The notes under the pieces: generated by a model | Seen by the model: only the letters and a program-made list of their open reading frames with translations | The model's database searches: none | What the model was told of the DNA's origin: nothing | Shown: in pieces, positions 18,201-22,295 of the stretch | How the letters are laid out: the number at the start of each line of letters is the position of its first letter | Position numbering within the stretch: position 1 is the first letter of the stretch | Translations under genes and position numbers: made by a program | Assembly (NCBI GenBank): GCA_000310025.1 | Contig: FN648413.1 | Span: 1-22,295, forward strand | Direction: 5' to 3' | Origin: Ectocarpus siliculosus | Lineage: Eukaryota > Sar > Phaeophyceae > Ectocarpales > Ectocarpaceae | DNA: 22,295 nt

Positions 18201-18791
18201 TTATGTCTACCCTGTTGCTGTCGTTGCTGCTGTTGTTGTTGTGCTAAACGAAATGCGCTTTGACGCCTGGCTACCATTAAAATTAGATTGCCTTTCACGT
18301 CTCACAATTTTCCTCCTTCGATGGCGTGTGTTTTTTTATCTCCTTCACTCCATACCAAAAATAGTTTCTACAAGGGTGCCCTCAGGAGGCTGAGGTGGAC
18401 ACCCGGAACCCTCGTAAGCTCGGCCAACTCTTGGGCGGTGGATGTCTGGGGCCTGGCGTCCCCGCCCCCCCTCCAGGCCAGAACTATCGGGAAGATGGGC
18501 TTGAGAGACGTTGACGGTCTCGTGATCGACAGAACCCCGCAAGAGCCGAGGGGAGGGGGGGGAGGTCGTGGCCGCGGAGGGGGGGGTGGTAGGGGGGGAC
18601 GCGGCGGTGGTGGGCGCGGGGGGGGGAGGGGTGGGGGGGGAGGGGGCCGGGGACAGCGGCGCAATATGAGCGGGGGGGGACGAGGAGGCGGCGGGGAAAA
18701 CGGTTACCGGAGAGGGCCGGGGAGGGGGGGGGGTGGTGGTGCGGGGTCTGGCGTTGGCAGGGGGGGTGGGGGGCGAGGCGGTATGCGGTAG
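8574..18791 (+). CDS. Plastid-targeted DEAD-box RNA helicase, Mss116/RH26-like, eleven exons, 671 residues
   Basis: Exons: 8574-8918, 10058-10181, 10720-10886, 11823-11938, 12254-12398, 13020-13159, 14848-14965, 15863-16042, 17080-17199, 17768-17901, 18365-18791. They total 2016 bases with all phases consistent. The N-terminus is a signal peptide ending ALRSSRA, then FLPSPAGR, a red-lineage plastid presequence. A Ser7 run lies in the leader. Core motifs in order: Q motif (F121, GYANMTKVQ 139-147), I AKTGTGKT 164-171, Ia PTRELAQQI 198-206, GG 226-227, Ib TPGR 248-251, II DEAD 274-277, III SAT 308-310, IV IIVFF 374-378, [11 protein letters not shown] 427-436, [12 protein letters not shown] 457-466. 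AYQAWLGFY and IGKMGL mark the C-terminal extension seen in Mss116-like plant RH25/26/31. The tail from about 592 is Arg-Gly-Gly repeats that would bind RNA. The expected role is ATP-dependent remodelling of plastid RNA. Intron 7 uses a GC donor. A match to transcript data would settle whether an extra exon lies in intron 1. Confidence 0.92.
8763..8786 (+). repeat. AGC microsatellite inside the coding exon
   Basis: Seven consecutive AGC codons encode seven serines in the presequence of the helicase. Length changes in whole codons would alter only the transit peptide spacer. Confidence 0.9.
9255..9283. repeat. CTG trinucleotide run
   Basis: About nine to ten CTG/GCT triplets in intron 1 of the helicase gene. 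Confidence 0.9.
9390..9610. mobile_element. Diverged inverted-repeat element related to family A
   Basis: The left end GGGTGACATG and right end CATGTTACCC are inverted copies. Inside, tccccctggaccgat on the left faces atccggtccagggggtgtgg on the right. The internal ttccgaagacgtatcgg and gtgccgaaagtggcgg blocks resemble family A. A target duplication is not clear. The copy is older than the one at 13861. Confidence 0.65.
10182..10719 (+). other. Intron 2 of the helicase gene
   Basis: ACAG|GTGCGG donor and TTTCTGCAG|GC acceptor, phase 1; the split Gly codon joins PVCLT-G-VDVLAK. It contains two telomere-like tracts and loosely repeated 'agggtagac-atgtac' blocks at 10425-10560. Confidence 0.88.
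10262..10407 (+). repeat. Interstitial telomere-like CCCTAA tracts
   Basis: About five CCCTAA units lie at 10262-10296 and a second, broken set at 10367-10380 and 10393-10407. The complementary TTAGGG is a telomere repeat type known in many eukaryotes including algae. They sit in intron 2, well inside a gene, so they are interstitial and not a chromosome end. Confidence 0.88.
11128..11190 (+). repeat. Dispersed tRNA-like fragment with A-box-like sequence
   Basis: The block ctctcgaggacgcgtggtca followed by atggtctaaccgctaaggca resembles the 5' half of a tRNA, with TGGTCAATGG in the place of the A box. It runs into poly-C. Related copies lie in reverse orientation at 16050-16110 and 16190-16250. 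No B box or complete cloverleaf was found, so it is not called a tRNA gene. A tRNA-derived SINE head is one reading. Confidence 0.5.
11212..11563. other. Assembly gap of 352 N flanked by poly-C
   Basis: About 21 C bases precede the gap and about 23 follow it. The gap probably reflects a long C homopolymer or C-rich repeat that stopped sequencing. Its true length is unknown. Confidence 0.97.
11660..11790 (+). repeat. 18-bp minisatellite running up to the intron 3 acceptor
   Basis: Seven or so copies of ggtcgtggcatctccgat with small changes. The last similar block is cggatcgatctccgcag, which is the true 3' splice site. The acceptor may thus have arisen from a repeat unit. The resemblance covers only about 8 to 10 bases, so this is weaker than the other cases. 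Confidence 0.7.
11939..12253 (+). other. Intron 4 of the helicase gene with two copies of the exon 5 start
   Basis: AAG|GTAAAG donor, CTCCAG|G acceptor, phase 2. Exon 5 begins gctccttgatctgatggaga. Near copies lie in the intron at 12107-12131 (gctccttgatctgtaggaga) and 12158-12184 (ggctccttgatctgttggag). Both lack a correct AG with a pyrimidine tract. Confidence 0.88.
12399..13019 (+). other. Intron 5 of the helicase gene with a repeat of about 55-60 bp
   Basis: AAG|GTGACA donor, GCGCCAG|ACC acceptor, phase 0. From about 12590 to 12960 some seven diverged units share 'ctcatccaattgtacctt' and 'tgactgctgtacctctt'. A second possible acceptor at 13031 (CGGCAG|ACC) would remove four residues (TYRQ). 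The upstream one is preferred because RQTLMFSAT is the usual family wording. Confidence 0.8.
13122..13860 (+). repeat. Repeats copied from the exon 6 / intron 6 junction
   Basis: The junction block accagcacgtcccgcagaag followed by tgagtggtac is repeated at about 13211, 13260, 13332 and 13463, with shorter relatives (cccgcac-agtgagtggtac) at 13408 and 13541. The copy at 13240-13294 reproduces about 54 bases, including 38 bases of coding sequence from ggggaggaag onward, with one extra A. All retain GTGAGT or GTGAGC. Later units (13640-13860) change to gttcccacc-aggcgttccgc with gcagaagtgg. Confidence 0.88.
13861..14076 (+). mobile_element. Complete inverted-repeat MITE-like element, family A, TA target
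   Basis: This 216-bp element is bounded by TA on both sides (13859-13860 and 14077-14078). The left end CCGTATACGACACAAGATAA is matched inverted by TTATCTTGTGTCATATACGG on the right, with one mismatch in 20. The repeat continues through cacaccccctgg and an imperfect gattttcaagctcgatta. It has no coding capacity. TA duplication fits the Tc1/mariner superfamily, but the end sequence alone does not prove it. The empty site survives at 13733-13742 in the neighbouring repeat unit. Confidence 0.88.
14306..14770 (+). repeat. Repeat of about 180 bp, two copies and a partial third, with a hairpin
   Basis: Copies start at about 14306 and 14486 (ttggcttgcggaccct) and a partial one at about 14670. Each has a run of T, tgtgaccac-ggaatcg, tagtacg-acagaagaa-gta and then aacaacaaca-type DNA. 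The first carries an exact inverted repeat ggaccc-ttc-gggtcc. Confidence 0.75.
14957..15440 (+). repeat. 73-bp array made of the exon 7 / intron 7 GC-donor junction
   Basis: Units start at 14957 (the true junction), 15030, 15103, 15247, 15324 and 15389. The first three are spaced exactly 73 bases apart. Each begins ATCGTACAGGCAAGT or a close variant, followed by gtcaatcgagggtacagca and gttgatgggggtgag. The GCAAG donor core is kept in units 1-4 and 6; unit 5 has lost it. Confidence 0.9.
14966..15862 (+). other. Intron 7 of the helicase gene, GC-AG type
   Basis: The donor reads GTACAG|GCAAGT, the standard form of a GC-AG intron, and the acceptor ACACAG|CTG. Phase 0 gives [19 protein letters not shown], which aligns without a gap to the family pattern. 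An alternative GT six bases upstream would delete Val-Gln and is less likely. Confidence 0.82.
16043..17079 (+). other. Intron 8 of the helicase gene
   Basis: CAG|GTGGGG donor and GTGGAAG|GTC acceptor, phase 0, joining [19 protein letters not shown]. The donor side has two tRNA-like fragments in reverse orientation (16050-16110 and 16190-16250) separated by a G-rich tract. The middle (16400-16620) has cggagcgg repeats. The acceptor side has a large array. Confidence 0.87.
16050..16255 (-). repeat. Two tRNA-like fragments, reverse orientation
   Basis: Read on the minus strand, both copies contain atggtctaacgactacggc-tgcacg-ctatgagta and end in C-rich DNA, as at 11128-11190. One (16050-16110) also has the ctctcgagaggacgcatgac start. 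The shared structure at three places indicates a dispersed repeat family. Confidence 0.65.
16750..17098 (+). repeat. Array made of the intron 8 acceptor and exon 9 start
   Basis: Six units of about 60-75 bases with starts near 16754, 16826, 16886, 16948, 17010 and 17071. Each carries ctttgtggaag, then gtcggtctcccgtccgat, then a T/G stretch with tttgcggtaattacgcggt. In the last unit, GTGGAAG|GTCGGTCTCCCGTC is the real splice site plus the first 14 coding bases of exon 9. Units at 16754 and 16886 keep GGAAG|GTC, so they are credible decoy acceptors. Confidence 0.88.
17200..17767 (+). other. Intron 9 of the helicase gene
   Basis: GAG|GTACGT donor, TTTTTGCAG|GTG acceptor, phase 0. It opens with a long GTT/GCT trinucleotide stretch (17205-17305) and later is T-rich up to a good pyrimidine tract. 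No gene was seen inside. Confidence 0.88.
17902..18364 (+). other. Intron 10 of the helicase gene with donor-proximal repeats
   Basis: GG|GTGAGT donor and AAATAG|T acceptor, phase 2, joining AYQAWL-G-FYKGAL. Four units start at about 17902, 17962, 18012 and 18065. Each holds g-gtgagattgccgtcgatg, then actattctgttgttg and GTT-rich filler. The last three read GGCGTGAGA where the first, real junction reads GGGGTGAGT. Confidence 0.87.
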
Positions 18792-19944
18792 ATTTACGTT
18801 AATGAAAATAATTTAGTGGGTGGGGGGTCGCCGGTGTTTCAGACCAGGCCCGCTGCCGAGAGGTTGTTGTTGATGGTGGTACGCATAGGGGTGTGTGGCT
18901 GTGGAGGGAGGATGCCGATCTTAGACCTCGACGTCGATCTTCAATCTCGTGACTTGTTCCGTTGGTTTGAGTTGCTGGGTTTTGGTTGGACCGCGGAGGT
19001 TAGGATTGCCGAAGGCGGTGGTACGATGCCAGATTTAGCGATAGACTTCCCCCTTTAATACAGTCATGACATGGGTAGGGTGGTGACGGTGGGGGTACAC
19101 GGCCAGGAAGACCGGATTCAGCGATAGGCTTCCCTTTTTACGTGATCCTGGGCACCGTTGTGTTGTTGGTTGGGGACGGAAAGCAACCCGAAAATCTGAA
19201 CAGTTCACGGCAACGTGTGGCGCGTTCTCCTCTGTCTGGCCATTCATGCGTATGTCGAACGTGCTTGAAGTTGGTGGGGAGGTGGCGAACCGCGTGAGAG
19301 AAAAAATGATGACCATTTCGCGATACTGTATGCATACCTGGCGCAAAAACTGTCCCTATATGCTGTCTGGGGAATCTTAGACATACAGGTACTTTCTGAC
19401 GCTATGAATTCATTGCTAATCTGTCTCAAGACTCTTTTCTATGATAGATTCGTTGTGTCATATTAAGAAGAGAAAAAAAAACTGTGTTGCCCCTGCGCCG
19501 AGAACGCGACCGTTTGGAGGTGAAAGTACGACAGTTTCGAGATGAAGTACGACAATTTCGAGAAGAAGAACAAGATGGTTGCTACCGCAGCAGTTGTGCT
19601 GCACGAGTGTTCGCGTTCACTCATGGCGTTCTGGTTCTTGGTAACTCATTCATGATCGTTACGGGAGGCGAAGTGGCACGGCATGTACATTTATTCAGGA
19701 ACAACAACGTTGCACCAAGGTTTGCCCCTTCTGTGTCGTTTCGGCCTCGACTCGCGGTTTTTGCGCATTGCATAGCGTTGCGTTTTGGGTACAAGAGGTG
19801 CAGTATCCACGACAAGATCAAGGCGTCCATAGCCAGTCGCTGGCGGGCGTGAACCGCGGACATTTTTTTGGGTCCAGGGGACGCGTTGCAGCGTCGTCGA
19901 CGCGCAAGCGTAGCGGCAACGATGCAATACACGCCCCATCTACG

Positions 19945-20130
19945 GTAGGTTGCGCAAGATAACACACCCCCTGGGCGAAGTTTCGAAGCTCGATTTCTCT
20001 GCAGCAAAAACAACAATGAGGGTGCCGAAAATGGCGGCGTTGTAACCAATGCTTCGAGGGAACGTGTTGTTTTCTCGATTTTGTACATCCTCTGTTATCT
20101 TCGTGTGGAGGAATCGAGCTTTGAAAATCG
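19945..20130. mobile_element. Diverged, incomplete family A element
   Basis: The left end gcaagataacacaccccctg and inner gaagctcgatttctc match family A, and the right side has ggaatcgagctttgaaaatc followed by ggtccc. The outer right inverted repeat is missing; a short tandem tggcgccagcc pair follows at 20144-20164. The internal ggtgccgaaaatggcggcgt block also occurs in the copy at 9390. Confidence 0.65.
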
Positions 20131-20989
20131 GTCCCATCTGTTCTGGCGCCAGCCTGGCGCCAGCCTACAGTACATGTGTTTTGACGCATCAGTCGGGATC
20201 ACACAGGAGGACGGGAGCTCACACCCCAGACAGAAAGATTCGTTTCGTTATTGCCCCGTGTATTTTATCTTTTCTTAGTATGACCCAAAGAATCTATCTC
20301 TATTCCTACAAAATAGAGTAGTCTAAGATAGATGAACATGCGATGAATCCATAGCAGCGTCAGCGGGGGCTACCTGTATTGTAATTCCACGTTTGTGTTC
20401 CCTCCTGCGGTGCTTCTTGTTTGTTTTCACGACAACGGTCTTCACGCCCATCCCTCGAAAACAGGCGAAGAGCTGCAATACCCCTGGGCAGTGCACGCAA
20501 CAGAAGAGGTTCAAGCCCCTATCCAAAGGCAGGAACTTAGGAATAATAACAGCTGCTAGTTGCCTTTTGTTGGGCCTCGCCATGTAGGGCACAAAAGTAA
20601 CAAGGATGCGAAGGAGGAACAAAAACAGCTCTTGACAGGCATATTTACTCGGCCTCGTCATTGCAAGAAGTAACAAGGAGACGGAGGAGGAACAAACAGC
20701 TGCATGTTCCCTCCACCTTTGCTTTTTCCTCGGTCGGAGTCATCAACGCAAATACAGATACATGTATGGGGTCCCTGTGCGAGGCCATACAATAAAGAAG
20801 GCATCTCGCCCTGTCTTGACGCAGCTGTATTCTTTCGACAGAGATCTCATAGTGAAGTCGATTCAAACCCACTCTGAATAGTGCCTGGTCGCCGGCATAA
20901 GGCGGCCAAATCCCTTGGGATTACGCCGGTTGACTGAGGGACCACTGCTGCTATAGGCTCAAACACCAAGGACCCAAACGAACAAACAG

Positions 20990-21520
20990 CTGCTGCCTCA
21001 TTACTCTGCTCCGCTTCATAGTTGAAGGAATAAACAGCCGCTGTCTCGTCACTCTCCGCTTCATACGAGGGAATAAACAGTCGCTGTCTCGTCACTCTCC
21101 GCTTCATACGAGGGAATAAACAGCCGCTGTCTCGTCACTCTCCGCTTAATACGAGGGAATAAACAACCGCTGCCTCATCACTCTCCGCTTAATACGAGGG
21201 AATAAACAGTCGCTGCCTCATCACCCTCCCTTCATAGTTGAAGGAATACCATAAGACGCGGAGATATGGCACCCCATCTAGACCAGCTGATCTAGACCGA
21301 CTTCCAAAGCTCGATTGCTCATAACCAAGGCGGTACAGAAAGAGACCGACACGTCGGTCGAAAGCCGTTGATGAGATGTTTACTTCCAAACCACCATTCA
21401 CGGTGTTGGCATAAGGAACAATCGAGTTTGAAAGTCGGTGTAGGGGGGGTGCCATCTCTCCGCCTCTTACGGTAAACAGCTGCTGCCTCATCGCTCTCCA
21501 CTTCATCCTTCTCGGTAGGC
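20990..21520. repeat. 43-bp tandem array interrupted by an inserted element
   Basis: The block taaacagccgctgtctcgtc followed by actctccgcttcatacgagg starts at 21031, 21074, 21117, 21160 and 21203, exactly 43 bases apart. A diverged unit precedes it near 20992. The unit at 21247 is split by a family B element and resumes at 21473. No coding role is evident. Confidence 0.9.
21249..21472 (+). mobile_element. Complete family B inverted-repeat element inserted at TA
   Basis: This 224-bp element lies between TA (21247-21248) and TA (21473-21474). The left end CCATAAGACGCGGAGATATG and the right end CATCTCTCCGCCTCTTACGG are inverted copies with three differences in 20. Removing the element and one TA restores ggaaTAaacag, the exact sequence of the neighbouring 43-bp units, which proves the insertion and the 2-bp target duplication. 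The internal sequence matches the copy at 7249. Confidence 0.9.
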
Positions 21521-21609
21521 CTTATCGACGCCTCCAAGTTCTCCACGAGGACGACGAAAAAATAGACTCTTTGAAATAGACAGATGGATTCGTTGTGTCA
21601 TATTAAGAA

Positions 21610-21642
<33 letters not shown>

Positions 21643-21754
21643 AGAACGCTGCAAAGTTATCCCGTATCTATCGGGGGCTTGCATGGACTCATCACCGCCT
21701 CCATTTCATTTTCAGCGACGATTGAAAAAAAAAAGCTGCCGAACTCCTGTCCTC

Positions 21755-21970
21755 CACTTTCTCGCTAGGCCTTCGCCTAGACTCGAGAAATTCCTCCGAA
21801 AAAAGCAAAAAAACCTTGCCTACTTATTTCCCATCCTCATTCGGTCGCTCGACCTGCTTGAACTTGAGAATATCCTCCGAAAAAAAATACGAGAAAAAAA
21901 TGTTTCCTACGTCAACCGACGTATATATTTCTGATCCTCATTTGCTTCGCTCAGCCTGCAATTCCTCCGA
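21755..21970 (-). pseudogene. Re-copied 3' coding ends downstream of the right-edge gene
   Basis: The last coding segment of the right-edge gene (EEFLKFKQAERANEDQK, stop) is copied about every 100 bases further downstream. The copy at 21824-21877 reads EDILKFKQVERPNEDGK and a stop in the same frame. The copy near 21926-21970 has lost six bases plus frame but keeps the tgatcctcatttgct block. A third at about 21755-21800 is more decayed. Each is joined to a tcctccgaaaaa segment. Confidence 0.8.
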
Positions 21971-22067
21971 AAAACAACAAAAATGTGGAGATCACCTTAA
22001 TAAATAAAGGGTACAGTTTCCCAACGCATGTCGAGGACAGTTCTTGATTTCACCAACGCCGCCCCGT

Positions 22068-22295
22068 CTATTTCTGATCCTCATTTGCTCGCTCGGCCTG
22101 CTTGAACTTGAGAAACTCCTCAAAGGTTGGTGGTGCCGAGTATGACCCGCTCTGCTGTCTGTCGCTGTCGTCCTCCGGTTCATGAACGTCACCGAGCTGC
22201 ACCTTCTCCCCTTTCTGCTTCTTGGCCGACTGCTTGTTGGAGAAAAGGAAAACGAAAAAAAGAAGCACGATGCCGGAGAAGACACGGGGAACGGC
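22068..22295 (-). CDS. 3' end of an unrecognised gene, cut by the window edge
   Basis: An open frame of 75 codons ends in TAG at 22068 and is open to the right edge. The C-terminal part is hydrophilic and acidic to mixed (GDVHEPEDDSD, then PPTFEEFLKFKQ, ending NEDQK); I do not recognise the family. Upstream residues read as a hydrophobic segment (IVLLFFVFLF). In DNA terms this is a pyrimidine-rich tract ending CTCCAACAAGCAG, so it could instead be an intron end, with the exon starting at a CAG or TCG codon near 22230. The existence of the coding end is supported by the in-frame downstream copies. Confidence 0.6.
   Translation of the reverse strand, partial: AVPRVFSGIVLLFFVFLFSNKQSAKKQKGEKVQLGDVHEPEDDSDRQQSGSYSAPPTFEEFLKFKQAERANEDQK

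Larger units (their letters stand above)
18792..22067. other. Intergenic region between convergent genes, repeat-rich
   Basis: This 3.3 kb stretch lies between the helicase stop codon and the stop codon of the minus-strand gene at the right edge. No open frame with a recognisable domain was found. It holds two inverted-repeat elements (19945-20130, 21249-21472), a 43-bp array, an AAC run (21610-21643) and re-copied gene-end segments (21755-21970). A 23-base block (gattcgttgtgtcatattaa followed by gaa) occurs identically at 19447-19469 and 21587-21609. Confidence 0.7.

Noticed and set aside
18368-18664. Minus-strand proline-rich open frame opposite the helicase tail
   Set aside because: It is the antisense of the Gly/Arg repeat coding region.
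19484-19852. Plus-strand open frame with RQFRDEVRQFREEE
   Set aside because: The charged stretch comes from a short internal duplication (gtacgacagtttcgagatga and a near repeat); the rest shows no domain or coding-like pattern.
20990-21250. 43-bp repeats as a CRISPR array
   Set aside because: They are continuous tandem repeats without unique spacers in a nuclear intergenic region.
1-22295. Integrated large DNA virus (phaeovirus-type) or retrotransposon
   Set aside because: No capsid, polymerase, integrase or reverse transcriptase motifs were seen on either strand.

Overview
The window looks like nuclear DNA of a photosynthetic stramenopile with a secondary red-type plastid, most likely a brown alga. 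This is an inference. Two genes begin with bipartite plastid-targeting presequences: a signal peptide followed by a transit peptide starting with Phe or Ala-Phe. Genes are cut into short coding exons by long, repeat-rich GT-AG introns, and TTAGGG-type telomeric repeats occur inside an intron. No bacterial operon, CRISPR array, rRNA or complete tRNA was seen.

Layout. (1) 1-2321: no confident gene; tandem repeats and a decayed copy of the end of the next gene. (2) 2322-8363, minus strand: a five-exon gene for a 230-residue PsbP-domain protein with a three-part (ER, plastid, thylakoid lumen) targeting region. (3) 8364-8573: a 210-base spacer between two divergent start codons. (4) 8574-18791, plus strand: an eleven-exon gene for a 671-residue plastid-targeted DEAD-box RNA helicase of the Mss116/RH26-like type, with every core motif and an RGG-rich tail. 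A 352-base N gap flanked by poly-C lies wholly in its intron 3. (5) 18792-22067: repeat-rich DNA with no recognised gene. (6) 22068-22295, minus strand: the 3' end of a further gene that runs off the edge.

The two main genes were rebuilt by hand. All reading phases close (693 and 2016 coding bases), and each junction was checked against what is known of the families. Both products should act in the plastid: one in the thylakoid lumen, probably linked to photosystem biogenesis or function, the other on organellar RNA. The head-to-head layout would allow co-expression.

The most unusual feature is the repeat structure. In at least eight of the fourteen introns the tandem repeat is built from the splice junction itself, so each unit carries a copy of the exon edge and of the donor or acceptor site, giving arrays of decoy splice sites. 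Downstream of two stop codons the last coding segment is also re-copied, in frame and with its own stop. In addition there is a family of roughly 220-bp inverted-repeat elements (MITE-like, TA target). For two insertions the empty site survives in a neighbouring tandem-repeat unit.
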